Source of the DNA: Osedax fenrisi
Taxonomy: Eukaryota; Annelida; Polychaeta; Sabellida; Siboglinidae
Length of the DNA: 64,000 nucleotides
Assembly: GCA_964019155.1 (NCBI GenBank)
Contig: OZ025244.1
Location: 38,352,545 to 38,416,544, forward strand
Direction: 5' to 3'
Part shown: positions 50,821 through 57,875 of the stretch, piece after piece
Layout of the letters: each line of letters opens with the position of its first letter
How positions within the stretch are numbered: the stretch's first letter is position 1
Made by a program: the position numbers and the translations under genes
Notes under the pieces: generated by a model
What the model saw: only the letters and a program-made list of their open reading frames with translations
The model's database searches: none
Told to the model about the DNA's origin: nothing

Positions 50821-51928
50821 GGGTGGATATATAATTGTTATTATAATAATATAATATTAACCATATTAATGTATTATATGCTATTGAATTGAATTTAATT
50901 GTTGTATTTAAATTGTCTATTAATAATAAATTATATATATATATATTGAATAAAGTATTGATATTTTATTAGAGAATTTTACTACAAATAATTATTCAGT
51001 ATAATAGATTTACAATATAATTATAGTAATTAATTTGTTATTTTATATTAATAAATATTGTATTCATATAATATTTTAAAAATGTACATGTTAATATAAT
51101 AGATTTTATATACATGAATAGATTTTGTAAAATTTATATTAATTCAAATATAGCATATTGTATAATTTAAAATTTTTAAAAAAATATAATATATAAATGA
51201 CATACATTTATATATAAATAGTAAGGGGGGAATATACTTTGCCCCATCACAATTTTGACTGAGGGCCCCTCACTGAGGGGGTCGATACCCCCACCTCCCT
51301 GTTCTGATGGCCCTATACACGCATCTTACTTTTTGGCATATAATATGTATAAATTATATATTAAATTTCATAAATATTAAAATATATATATTTTTTTCTA
51401 ATGATGATGTAAAACTAATAATAATTATTAGTATTAACGAGAATTATTATTATAATATACTTTTACTAAATATTATATAATAAACTAGAAAAAATTGCTA
51501 TTGTTATAGAGTTTATCATATAAACTACTACCAAAGCTAATTATAATTATTAGTATTGCAATCATTATATTTTATGGTAAACGTAAAATTTTTGAATTTC
51601 TTTAAATTTAAATTTTGAATTATTCTTTGATTAATTCCATAACGTATGTTAATGTTAGCAAATATTTATACTTTATACTTTCGACTATATATTTCGAGTA
51701 TATATTTGCTTAGTATGAAGCCTCAATGAATGATGTTAGCCGGCGGTACTAACAGTTATGGGGAGTGAGGCATATCTTCTCAGCCTCGGTGAAGATGTTG
51801 AGGTTACAGATGCTGTGCAGATGTGTGAGGTAGATACGCTGCTTACAGGACACCTTCGCGTCGTACACTATCGGGTAGGAGCCGTCGAAGTAGGTGTCAG
51901 GCACTGTCAACGCTTTGAACGGCTTGTG
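26728..51928 (-). CDS. large multi-exon gene: NQGP-repeat protein with two RRM domains (partial)
   Basis: Fourteen exons on the minus strand join with matching phase at every junction: 51928-51754, 50526-50441, 49708-49638, 48984-48804, 42783-42689, 41913-41580, 41081-38832, 37875-37696, 37490-37436, 32229-32132, 31434-31327, 30695-30548, 29281-29196 and 26865-26728. The order encoded is an unrecognised N-terminal part (about 300 codons), a 750-codon Pro/Asn/Gln/Gly exon, an acidic linker, RRM1, a charged helix and RRM2. RRMs bind single-stranded RNA, and the low-complexity block is of the kind that drives RNP condensates, so a nuclear or granule RNA-binding role is inferred. Both ends are open. 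The link between the exons at 41.9 and 41.08 kb is the weakest (donor GTTCAT); a second gene starting at the ATG at 41024-41022 is possible. Introns hold several transposons. No named orthologue is recognised. Confidence 0.72.
26895..29195 (-). other. intron between RRM2 exons, AT-rich
   Basis: Contains (TA)n at about 27415-27444 and 27517-27540 and ATTAATTA repeats near 27980-28050. No other exon seen. Confidence 0.55.
28890..29100. repeat. tandem duplication of about 100 bp
   Basis: ATAATATAAATACTTTTAATT ... ACCACGGAATTGATAAATAT is followed by a second copy from about 29005 ending ACCACGGAAATGATAAATAT. Confidence 0.75.
29196..29281 (-). CDS. exon m: start of RRM2
   Basis: Acceptor ATCGTTTAG, donor AAG|GTAAGC. 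Encodes MKYQVIIGNLNDGVKALEVV then DLVSNYGK. VIIGNL is a classical RNP2 motif and GVKALEVVDLVSNYG is helix 1. Its first codon is completed by the last base of exon l (A+CT = Thr). Confidence 0.78.
29445..29629. repeat. irregular minisatellite, unit about TTAGGGAATATTAGTGATAT
   Basis: GGGAATATTAGTGATATTATTA-like units of about 20-24 bp recur seven to eight times with small indels. It continues in diverged form at 30301-30440, on the far side of an inserted element. Confidence 0.75.
29633..30300. mobile_element. Harbinger-like MITE inserted in the minisatellite
   Basis: Left end GCTTCCTTCACACAAAAAAAG and right end (inverse) GCTGGCTTCACAATAAAAAAG form imperfect TIRs. TTA lies directly outside each end (29630-29632 and 30301-30303), the 3-bp target usual for PIF/Harbinger. 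The same minisatellite lies on both sides, so this is an insertion. 668 bp, AT-rich, non-coding. Confidence 0.72.
30301..30440. repeat. minisatellite continuation
   Basis: Diverged GATATTATTAGTGAATATTG units, similar to 29445-29629. Followed at 30474-30531 by a (TAC)n-like trinucleotide run. Confidence 0.65.
30548..30695 (-). CDS. exon l: end of RRM1 and charged helix
   Basis: Acceptor CATTAG, donor A|GTTAGTGC. Encodes NSKISGSRIVIETPF (last RRM strand), then IPSSVEEEAEAQRRREKKQM and ELIKKQQRLNEVDS, a highly charged helix. Unspliced, the frame stops at once (AGT TAG), so the alternatives are a terminal exon ending VDSS or splicing to exon m. The phase match with exon m favours splicing. Confidence 0.78.
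31327..31434 (-). CDS. exon k: middle of RRM1
   Basis: Acceptor TATCGCAG, donor CAG|GTAAGT (consensus). Encodes VEDVDIFADTKLIGRRLAIV then TMNTAQAALIAKTGLQ. The RNP1-like strand is GRRLAIVTM, so the usual aromatic residues of RNP1 are absent, and helix 2 is NTAQAALIAKTG. RNA binding by this RRM may be atypical. Confidence 0.8.
32132..32229 (-). CDS. exon j: start of RRM1
   Basis: Acceptor CTCACCTTCAG, donor AGC|GTTAGTACC. Encodes (V)CTATLRKRLNVSNLSREV then TVTMLKRKFEFFGS. LNVSNL is the RNP2 strand, followed by helix 1 and the FGSVE loop typical of RRMs. Confidence 0.78.
32232..32410. repeat. G-rich intronic tandem repeat, unit about 75 bp
   Basis: GGGGCGATAGATAGGTAGTGGTAGAGGGGGCGGGATAT occurs twice (about 32268 and 32341), with partial flanking copies of GGTAGGCGGT and GGGGTAAAGG. 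On the gene strand it forms a long pyrimidine tract next to the acceptor of exon j. Confidence 0.75.
32885..33654. mobile_element. pogo/mariner-type MITE, complete
   Basis: Ends CAGTAAAACCTCTCTATAAG and its inverse CTTATAGAGAGGTTTTACTG, flanked by TA on both sides. ACCTCTTTATAAGAAA is repeated several times inside both ends as subterminal repeats. 770 bp, non-coding. The TA target and CAGT start fit the Tc1/mariner-pogo group. Confidence 0.85.
33700..34250 (+). pseudogene. PIF/Harbinger transposase remnant, deleted and frameshifted
   Basis: The 33794-34018 frame reads MLKKFMREDIAQFKNYVRVD, ... FKKLTPYISKKTQIMES, matching the N-terminal region before the nuclease core. It jumps directly to FIVADSAFPLKYHIMKPYPR (the D-S-A-F-P-L motif near the second catalytic Asp). 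In another frame from about 34040: NYRLNRARRIVENSFGIMSA and PNTVELFVYTICLLHNTL, the typical RVVENAFGIL...LHN end. A segment including the first catalytic Asp is missing. Non-functional. Confidence 0.75.
34717..34900. repeat. (CA)n then (TA)n compound microsatellite
   Basis: CACACACA runs with CATA interruptions (34717-34790) pass into long TATATA tracts. Confidence 0.9.
35740..35937. mobile_element. TTTCCGRYGGAAAT-rich element, Harbinger-like right end
   Basis: Short palindromes (TTTCCGATGGAAT, TTTCCGACGGAAAT, TTTCCGCCGGAAATTTCC) are clustered, and the segment closes with GGTGTGAACGCACC followed by TTA. GGTGCGTTCACACC-type ends are seen in some PIF/Harbinger MITEs. No matching left end was found. 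Confidence 0.45.
35938..36392. mobile_element. pogo/mariner-type MITE, 5'-truncated second copy
   Basis: Collinear with the 3' part of the element at 32885-33654 (shared CAATTAATTGTTAAATAATAG, ATAACCTATAGGTTATATAATG, ACCTCTTTATAAGAAAACC). It ends TTCTTATAGAGAGG, with the last terminal bases altered. It abuts the TTTCCG-rich segment exactly at its truncation point. Confidence 0.8.
36670..36773. mobile_element. possible hAT-type terminus
   Basis: Ends ...AAAACCTATGGAACACTG; the inverse starts CAGTGTTCCATAGGTTTTTA, like hAT ends. Palindromic ACCGGTTTTTACCGG lies inside. The other terminus was not located. Confidence 0.4.
37436..37490 (-). CDS. exon i of the NQGP/RRM gene model
   Basis: Acceptor ATACTTTCAG, donor G|GTAAGC. 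Encodes EQSVVPSSIIKKPKVDND; KKPK could be part of a nuclear-localisation signal. The phase 1 end fits exon j. Confidence 0.65.
37543..37690. repeat. (GAT)n trinucleotide repeat filling a short intron
   Basis: GATGATGATG with GATAAA/GGTGAT interruptions fills most of the 205-bp intron between exons h and i (as ATC/CAT on the gene strand). The acidic ORFs read through it on the plus strand are artefacts. Confidence 0.85.
37696..37875 (-). CDS. exon h of the NQGP/RRM gene model
   Basis: Acceptor GCCTACTACTAG, donor AAT|GTTTAT. 60 codons, phase 0 at both ends: AQADDPKSYAFFDNTPAEK, TGNAWLIAAQRLNSSQKD, CEETDIDAVLETEARLSQK. Acidic linker with a likely helix. Confidence 0.68.
37878..38168. repeat. 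28-bp intronic minisatellite
   Basis: GTAGGTCATGTGCGTGTG plus TAATATTAAA repeated about ten times with few substitutions (TTCGTG, GGGCATG, TTATGCGG variants). Confidence 0.9.
38832..41081 (-). CDS. exon g: 750-codon Pro/Asn/Gln/Gly low-complexity exon with NQGP repeats
   Basis: Opens YKDLRTELPKKKNSQKSRK, basic and NLS-like, then MAAAEAAPTVVIIPATQPRP and a Pro/Arg-rich stretch (to about residue 130 from the Met). Next come 11-residue NQGPPPNQGPM units and then 18-residue NQNQGFPQ-NQGPSSNQGP units. After these comes a Tyr/Pro/Asn segment (YGGPPPQNGYPQNTSYPPPQ) and THADLALNKDDK. The frame read without splicing stops at 38790; donor AAG|GTTTCC at 38831 keeps phase 0 with exon h. Met at 41024 has a good context (GAAAATGG) and could be a true start if this is a separate gene. 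The domain resembles prion-like, phase-separating regions. No folded domain. Confidence 0.85.
39350..40135 (-). repeat. coding 54-bp minisatellite in exon g
   Basis: Each 54-bp unit encodes NQNQGFPQNQGPSSNQGP; units are nearly identical at DNA level, including synonymous sites. Variants swap FPQ for PPQ or SSN for PSN. Confidence 0.88.
40250..40560 (-). repeat. coding 33-bp minisatellite in exon g
   Basis: 33-bp units encode NQGPPPNQGPM; some units are shortened to NQGPM. It is adjacent to the 54-bp array and shares the NQGP word, so one probably arose from the other. Confidence 0.85.
41345..41540. repeat. (TA)n-rich intron segment
   Basis: Several long TA runs plus ATATAAAATA units between exons f and g. 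Confidence 0.85.
41580..41913 (-). CDS. exon f of the NQGP/RRM gene model
   Basis: Acceptor CGCACACACAG, possible donor AAG|GTTCAT (weak). 111 codons plus the split Arg: TSEEKARRLKQSTCWSGFEK, SRCGEPLAPGTDGSQLVK, ... NIKKKAKLLKMFTFKNATST, ... SFKDNVDKLIK. Basic and Lys-rich, with three Cys; no domain recognised. Confidence 0.65.
42640..42672. repeat. (ACA)n trinucleotide run
   Basis: CAACAACAAC run just beyond the donor of exon e, within the intron. Confidence 0.9.
42689..42783 (-). CDS. exon e of the NQGP/RRM gene model
   Basis: Acceptor CACCTACTACAG after a good pyrimidine tract, donor AG|GTAAGC. Encodes QLNIIVDRLSSEGDLRYLHD and YDTPALLEDIK. The ORF continues upstream through the intron to an ATG at 42885, but the pyrimidine tract and phase favour the acceptor. 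Confidence 0.65.
43680..43735. repeat. (TA)n microsatellite
   Basis: One of the longest uninterrupted TA tracts of the window. Confidence 0.9.
43990..44570. mobile_element. mariner-like MITE family M2, copy C (left end unclear)
   Basis: Collinear with 45920-46506 over about 580 bp: TACGAGGTATAATAAAAA, AAAATTTCCG...GATCGATTTAATTATTTT, TGGTTTCGCTTTCTGAATTTT-like blocks, AAAAGGAGTTATTC, TATGAAGGGAACTAAAAA. It ends AAACGGGCTACCCTAATG. The left terminus is not defined. Confidence 0.75.
44570..44770 (-). repeat. inverted copy of the 45310-45521 segment
   Basis: AACTAGGTTATATATCATATA ... TACTACTAATTCACAATAACA ... CACTGAAAGTTAATTTCTGAG ... TTTTGTAGTTTTTATTTTTG is the reverse complement, with substitutions, of 45310-45521. 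The next element beyond each copy is also an M2 element, so the whole junction was duplicated in inverted orientation. Confidence 0.75.
45522..46506. mobile_element. mariner-like MITE family M2, copy B
   Basis: Left end CACTAGGGGAGCCCGTTTTT and inverse right end CAGTAGTGGAGCCCGTTTTA, each bordered by TA (45520-45521 and 46507-46508). 985 bp, AT-rich, non-coding. TA target and CA(C/G)T start fit the Tc1/mariner group. Confidence 0.8.
46509..48088. mobile_element. mariner-like element family M3, 1.58 kb
   Basis: Left end CAGTGTACACTAAGCCGGAG and the inverse of the right end CAGTGTACACTAAGCCGGAG are identical for 20 bp. Similarity continues through GGCTCGG and TTGAAAATTGCTGCAC (about 60-bp TIRs in all). 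TA borders both sides (46507-46508 shared with copy B, 48089-48090). The interior is AT-rich, with poly-T tracts and no transposase frame. Confidence 0.82.
48100..48395. repeat. palindrome enclosing CA/GT/TA microsatellites
   Basis: ATTATTACACAGCTATACATGTG (about 48103) is repeated inverted as CACATGTATAGCTGTGTAATAAT (about 48370). Between them lie (TA)n, CACACA and GTGTGT tracts that themselves fold. It explains the overlapping Cys/Val/Tyr-rich ORFs in this place. Confidence 0.8.
48507..48665. repeat. two long (TA)n tracts in mirrored arrangement
   Basis: TA runs at about 48509-48557 and 48630-48660 bracket AATAGATTAAAATAATAAATATATATATTTATTATTTTAATCTA, a palindrome centred near 48597. Confidence 0.85.
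48804..48984 (-). CDS. exon d of the NQGP/RRM gene model
   Basis: Acceptor ATCTCCACCAG, donor ATG|GTCAGA. Encodes 60 complete codons after the split Asp: LEKITTAYPYVEETFYYSIY, LNDLQLVKELCPPGVEG, ... SSKHSSRTNKINSM. Ser/Lys-rich at its end. Exon GC is far above the flanking TA-rich intron. Confidence 0.7.
49015..49620 (-). other. intron between exons c and d
   Basis: Moderately AT-rich, unique-looking, with no element termini recognised. The ORF at 49175-49399 has no supporting feature. Confidence 0.5.
49638..49708 (-). CDS. exon c of the NQGP/RRM gene model
   Basis: Acceptor CACTCATAG, donor GA|GTTAGTACC. Encodes AYEDYLLTYQHLAEYGIIQ then EFVK plus two bases; predicted helical. Phase fits exon d (GA+T = Asp). 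Confidence 0.7.
50140..50420. repeat. diverged intronic tandem segments
   Basis: GTGAAACCACTCG, TTTACATCRG and GACACAATTAGG each occur two to three times at about 110-130 bp spacing, suggesting an old duplication. Confidence 0.55.
50441..50526 (-). CDS. exon b of the NQGP/RRM gene model
   Basis: Acceptor TTGTTTCAG, donor AAG|GTAATC. Encodes (S)IGQVITLPFELQQAAVLK and VDDEPQLSDK. 86 nt; phase fits exons a and c. Confidence 0.7.
51225..51340 (-). mobile_element. possible DNA-transposon terminal fragment
   Basis: A GC-rich island in the intron: GAGGGCCCCTCACTGAGGGG palindrome, GGTCGATACCCCCACC and GGGGGAATATACTTTGCCCC. Such GGGCCCC-rich ends are seen in hAT-type non-autonomous elements. No paired end or duplication found. 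Confidence 0.3.
51754..51928 (-). CDS. exon a of the NQGP/RRM gene model
   Basis: Begins after a strong pyrimidine tract ending CCGCATAG and ends T|GTTAGTACC (phase 1). Encodes 58 codons from HKPFKALTVPDTYFDG to EKICLTPHN, phase 0 at the start. Upstream exons must exist. The family is not recognised; residues look like a folded alpha/beta segment (SYPIVYDAKVSCKQRIYLTH). Confidence 0.7.
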
Positions 51929-51964
51929 CTATGCGGTGGGGGTGAGGGAGGTGTAGGGTGGGGG

Positions 51965-52460
51965 GTATAGGTGTAGGGGGGTATGGGGTTGTGCTGTAAG
52001 GTAGGAGGTAGGGTGTAAGGGTGTAGGGATTATGATGCGTAGTAGGTAGGGATGTAAGGATTGAGGTGTTAGGTAAGTATAGGTGAACAGGTCGTTATGC
52101 GTGGTAGGAGGTAGAGGTGTAGGGGTTGTGCTCTATATTATTAGATAGAGGTGTAGGGAGGTGTATGTATAAGGGTTAGACTTTTAGTAGGAGATGAAGA
52201 TGTAGGTATATGTAGTTATTATGCGGTAGAGTATATGTACTGGAAGAGATGTAGGTGGAGGTTTAGTTGTTGTGTAGAGGCAGAGGTGAAGTAAATGTAC
52301 TATGTAGTAGATAGATGTGTAGAGGTTATTCCGTGAGGTAAGTAGAAGTGAAAAGGTTGTGCTGTGGGTAATAACTTAGATGTGATGGGATTGTACTATG
52401 TGTAGTAAGTGAAGGTGGTGGTGGTGGTGGTGGCGGTAGTGGTGGTATGAGTGTAGTAGA
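51965..52460. repeat. GTAGG-rich degenerate tandem region
   Basis: GTGTAGGGGT/GGTAGGAGGTAG/AGAGGTGTAGG words recur irregularly, ending in (GGT)n at about 52418-52443. On the gene strand this is a very long pyrimidine tract upstream of exon a. Confidence 0.7.
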
Positions 52461-52466
52461 GCTTAC

Positions 52467-52481
52467 GTTGCCATAGAGACT
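52467..52481 (-). CDS. candidate 15-nt microexon of the NQGP/RRM gene
   Basis: Between acceptor CCTACTCTATCATAG and donor GTAAGC lie 15 nt encoding SLYGN in phase 0, which fits exon a. The donor GTAAGC is one used three times by this gene. In-frame TAG just upstream means it cannot be longer with this phase. It could equally be chance. Confidence 0.25.
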
Positions 52482-52499
52482 CTATGATAGAGTAGGTAT

Positions 52500-55219
52500 A
52501 GGTTATGGGCTAGTCGTTCAAGTGAACATGCTATTAATAAGTTAAATGTAATACTGCTAAGGAATAGGTATGCTATTATAGTATAAGATATGTGAGTGTG
52601 CTTCAAATAGGCATTGATGACTAAATATAATTATTATGATAAATAATGTTGTTATTTTTATCAGATGAAAAAATGTAAACATCTATAATTTAAAATAGAT
52701 AAAATTCTCTAATAGTAATAGTTAATATTTTTTAGTAGTGAAAGGTATATCTTACAATTAAATATATTAATTTTATGAAAATTATTAATATACCTATTAT
52801 ACTATATTATATATAGAGTGAAGAATTTATTATTGAATATAACTAATATAATCTCATATAATAAGTTATACTATTACAGAATTATATCTACAATTCACCG
52901 ACTGATTATATTTAATACAGTATTTAATCAAATAATTCTGATAGTGTAATTTAATATTATATTACATTTTCACAATTATTTGTACGTTTAGTTTTGATTT
53001 AGTACATGGTATACAGTGAAACGCAGATTACAAAACTGACACATATGACTCCCACTTCCTTGTTGTTTTTCTATTCAGTGTTTCATATATTTTATTAATA
53101 TTTATAGATATATATATTCAAAATAGATCAAATTCTCTATTAGTGATAGTTAATATTGTTTAGTATATACTCTATGAATTGTAATATAAAATAGTTAAAT
53201 TAATAAAATAAATACGTAGTAAAGTAATAATTGTATTTATAAAAGCCATAAATTGAAACTTATAAAAACAGTGTATATAAATAACCGAATTAGAGCGGGC
53301 ATCAAACGGGTGCCAATGAGTAGTATTTTGTAAACATCACATCGCTTTAAAGTTTAAACCATAATAATGTTGCTTTATTTATAAATATTATAATAAATAA
53401 TATAGGCATAACAATGAGATTATTAAAAATTCAGATCTTTCACATAGGATTTACATGTATATTTATTTTTAATTTTTGAAAATGTATCAATTAAAATGTT
53501 TTAAAATAATTATTGCGGTTAGCTGCTTATGTCTGAATGAATGGAGGCCTCTAAAGCTGCTTTCACACCAAAAAAACAGCCCGATATCAGGCCGATTTTT
53601 ATAGCCTGTTATAGTCAAACATCGAGTAATTTCAGTGTGAATGGCTTTATTGATATAGGGCATTGACATTGATATAAGGTATTGATATAGGTCAACGCAC
53701 GTATTATGCCTACATTTATATATAAATTACCTATTAAATCTTTGATTTGCCTATATCTAAAATATGTTTTAAAACAAATATAATAAATTATTTTAATAGT
53801 TTTTTTTTGGTATGCTAATAAAGTTATGATATGATGGTATTAAAAAATCATTTTAGGTTGCCTAAATAATATTTATTGCAAAACCATCTAATCATCATAG
53901 AGTATAAGTTTCATATATACTACAATCATATAATTATTAAATTCTTATATTGAAAAATCATTTAAAAAACTATTATCTTTTTTAATTTATTTTGAATATA
54001 ATTTAAATACTTATATCAGGTTGGCGGTTTTTTAATAATTAAATGTTAAGATTATTAATTAGAAAATATTATATATAACTAGATCGATTATTAAATGTCT
54101 GTGCAAAACATACATATATAGAGTAAGTATAAAATATACAACACTAATGAATATTATTTATATATATTAATTATATATATATATATATATTATTAAATTT
54201 TCAATAATATATTATTAATATTAAATGTTAATAAAATTATGTTATAAAAATATATTTATTATAAAAATAAATAAAATATAATAAAAAAAATAGTTACAAA
54301 TTGTAACAAAATAATAATTTGAAAAAATAACAATACAGTAATTAGAAATATAATCAATTTAATTCTCGAAATAAAAAAACAAGTTTTGCAGCCTTATCAT
54401 TGCCTAATCGATTCCTTATTTTTGATTGCACGCTTTTATAATGTTAAAAAAAACAAAAAAACCAAATAAACCAAAAAAAACGTTAAAAAAACCGACCAAA
54501 CCTGACTTATATTGTACATAATTATTTAACTATTATTCATGAATATATTCATGAAATTAAATGAATTTAATTTTATACAAAATTATTTATTTAGTTATTT
54601 TATGGAAATAATTTGCGCAAATTAATTTATATTAATATATTAAATATAATTTGTTGAACAAAATTTATGAAAACTATTTTGAAAATGTAATATAATTTGT
54701 AGAACATATTTTATAAGATGACTAATAATAATTAAGAACAATATAATTAAAAAATAAATGAGAAATTGAAAATTGACCATTTTTAAAAAATAATATAACT
54801 TTTAAAAATCAATTTTATAAAATATATTAAAATAAATAAAGTGTGACAAAATTAATATCAAATATTAATTTAAAAATTCTGTACATTAAATTTTGTTTTC
54901 ATGACCAAACACATGTATATACTTTACATGGGTACCGGTTTGAAATCCGCACATTAAAAAGCAAACATCGTAAATTGAAAATCCATACAAGTGTCGTAAT
55001 CATATTAAATATTATTTGCATATAATATTTATGATATTAGTATAATTACTTCCCATATTTTGTACATTATATTTCAAACTAATTATTCAACTATTAAAAA
55101 ATGATTTACTATATAATAAGGTAATAATGTAATTATTAGTTATTAATAATGTAGTTATTAAATAGTTCATAGTATAAATTTATACTACGAATAGATATTG
55201 ATAAACTATATTATATTGG
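52500..55219. other. AT-rich stretch, no exon recognised
   Basis: Expected to contain or precede upstream exons of the minus-strand gene, but none could be supported. A segment at 53550-53650 has TTCACACC/GTGTGAA ends (separate entry). Confidence 0.45.
53550..53650. mobile_element. short Harbinger-like terminus pair
   Basis: GCTGCTTTCACACCAAAAAA and, inverted about 100 bp away, GCCATTCACACTGAAATTAC resemble the TIRs of the element at 29633-30300. A TWA duplication is not clean. It may be a heavily deleted copy. Confidence 0.4.
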
Positions 55220-55227
55220 GTTGTTAT

Positions 55228-55975
55228 CAGGGTTGGCCGAGATTGGGTTTTTGGGTTTTTGGTTTTTGGGTTTTTGGGTTTAAACCTATTGATATTTTTT
55301 GTGGTTTTTGTGGTTTTTCGATTTTTTATATTAATAAATTATACATTTAATAATTTTAATTCTAATAGATAAGATATATTACATTATGTAACTAATTCTA
55401 GATTTTAAGAAAATATATAAATAATGTTATAAAATTTATATAATATTAAAATATGAATATAATAAATAGTATTACCTCCCTTGTATTACTATTATAAATC
55501 AAATTCTATAGAATAAATGTAATATTTTTCATGACATTTTAATTTATTGAAAATAATTAAAATTCAATAAAAATACAATTTCATAGAAATTGATTCAATA
55601 AAAAATATTTTATTACAATTCTATAGAATAAAATGATATAAAAAATAATACAATAGAAAATATTAAAAAATTATATAAAAAATAAGGTATTTTTATGATT
55701 TTGATATCCCTGTTTTTATATATTAAATTAATATACTTCATTCTTATGTATTATACAATAAATTAATAATAAACTATACTTTTATCAATTTGTATAATAA
55801 ACTATACTTTTATTAATCATTTTTAAAATTAAAAGGATAAAATGATTTTATACCTTTAAATTGTTTATGAAAAACACCAAAAACCACAAAAACCTCAGTA
55901 AAACACCAAAAACCACAGTAAAACCCAAAAACCACAGCAACATATTTTGGATTTTTGGGGTTTTTGCCATCCCTG
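55228..55975. mobile_element. hAT MITE with perfect 8-bp target duplication
   Basis: Ends CAGGGTTGGC and inverse CAGGGATGGC. GTTGTTAT is directly repeated outside both ends (55220-55227 and 55976-55983). Near each end are runs of GGGTTTTTGG / CCAAAAACCACA forming extended imperfect inverted repeats. 748 bp, no ORF. Likely recent, since the duplication is intact. Confidence 0.9.
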
Positions 55976-56097
55976 GTTGTTATGCACTAGAGGCGCTATA
56001 TTTATATGATTAATACGATAACGATGTGCACGCTTTCGGAGTAGATATGCATGTGTCTAGATATGTGTGATACTCTAGACCAGCGATGAGTCATAGC

Positions 56098-56567
56098 TAG
56101 TTATGTAAATGATGCCGCAATTTTTGATACCGAGCCGAGACTTTCATTTTCTGAAAAAAAAACGAGCCTGAGCCTATATGAGACTAGCCAAACGATCAGA
56201 GACTCCAGCCAAATGATCCCGAGCCTAGTTGAGACTCTTACAAAACATAACCGAGTCGAAATGATGCTTTTTTGAAATTATATTTTAATACTAATTTTTA
56301 TATATTTCACATTTACATTTAAATTTTTTTTTAATTAACTTTGCGATTCGGTGAATAATAATGTACATTTGATCTAGTGATGAAAATAATACTGAGCTTT
56401 TGGATGCCGAGACTTTGATTTTCATAACAAAAAACGAGCCCTAGCCGATATGAGACTCAAGCCAAGCGAGTCTGAGCTGAGACTCTAACAAAACGAGCCT
56501 GAGCCGAATTGAGACTTTAGGTAACTGAGACTGCATCGATGCTTTAAGAGCATCATTTACATCACTA
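56098..56567. mobile_element. hAT-like MITE (TAGTTATGTAAATGATG ends)
   Basis: Left TAGTTATGTAAATGATGC and right inverse TAGTGATGTAAATGATGC. Flanks GTCATAGC and GTCATAGG form an 8-bp duplication with one mismatch. The interior holds repeated GAGCCGAGACTTT, GAGACTC and ACGAGCC words, two half-elements arranged in tandem (a second TAGTGATGAAAATAAT at about 56375). Confidence 0.8.
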
Positions 56568-56575
56568 GTCATAGG

Positions 56576-57751
56576 CTATGAGTCATAGCTAAGTTTTGTG
56601 TATTTGTTAAATCAGCATATTTAATACGTAATATTATATTACGTGTAACACGGTGTTACACTTTTATCACATACACATATAAATATACATACATGCATAT
56701 ATACATTATGTTTTATACAAATTTTTATTTTTCTGATTAAAAAATGAATATATGACTCTTATATTACTTTTGGATCAGTACCAAAAGATGTATGACGGTC
56801 AATTCGAAGTTCTTCAAAATTAAAATAATAAAATAACAATATAAAACTAATATATAGTAAATGATACATGTTGTATTTGTTATAATGTGAGATAAAACTA
56901 AGACAAAAACACACTATAATATACTTATTATACGGAATGACAATCGATTTAGAGTCGAACTTCGCATTGACATTCGAATTTACCGGCGTATAGCTTGTTG
57001 GATTGATCCTTACTCTGTCATTCTATTTACAATGTTACTGATTATTGTATTCTAACATATATAAAATAAACATCATTGTTCAAATTAAATAATATTTAAT
57101 ATTATTATATTATTAAAAAAATTTTAAAAATATAATAAAAAAGTTATTATTTTTTACTCGCGATCGCACTTTTTATACATATAAATTAAGTTCATTTAAA
57201 AACTAGTATATGATTTAAATTCAAATTAATTTATAAATAAATAAATATTCGTAAAAATCACTAAAAATTCGTATTAATTGCGTACTGGTATATATATACA
57301 ATATTTAATTATTATACTAATTATAATAATAATTTGACATTATATCTTTACAGAAAATATATCAATTATAATTGTTATGGATTAAATCATATATTTTTTC
57401 ATTTAATTTTAATTGTAATACAATGTTTATTATAATAATGGTCAAGACGATATTTAATAATATGATATTAAATATCATATAACATCAAATGGAATATACT
57501 TACTTTACTAATATTTTCATCCATTTTAACTATATATAATACTTTTAACCTATAAATACTATATTTGTATTATTCTTAAAATTAGACAAATAATAATAGT
57601 TTAATTTAGAAAATAATATTTTCATAATATAAATTTATTTTATTTATTTACATATATAGTAGAGACACCTATAAATAATTTATTGTAAACAAAGAAAATA
57701 AATTCGTTAAATCTTTATAAAATATTCACCCTTATTTTTACTTCTGAGAAC
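56576..57751. other. upstream region of GCSH
   Basis: AT-rich. No TATA box or CpG-like island could be singled out before the first coding exon. Confidence 0.4.
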
Positions 57752-57875
57752 ATGGCTTCAAGTTTATTCAGACAAGTGTTTAAATCACAAAAGTCCATCG
57801 TTAGATTCAGGAAATGCATCAATGTTGAATTAAATTGTAATAGAACGTTAACGGTGTCATCATATCGTTTAGCAG
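57752..57875 (+). CDS. GCSH: GCSH exon 1: mitochondrial presequence
   Basis: Starts at ATG 57752 (context GAACATGG). Encodes MASSLFRQVFKSQKSIVRFR ... TLTVSSYRLA and ends G|GTATTT, phase 1. The start is the only in-frame ATG near the presequence. Confidence 0.88.
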
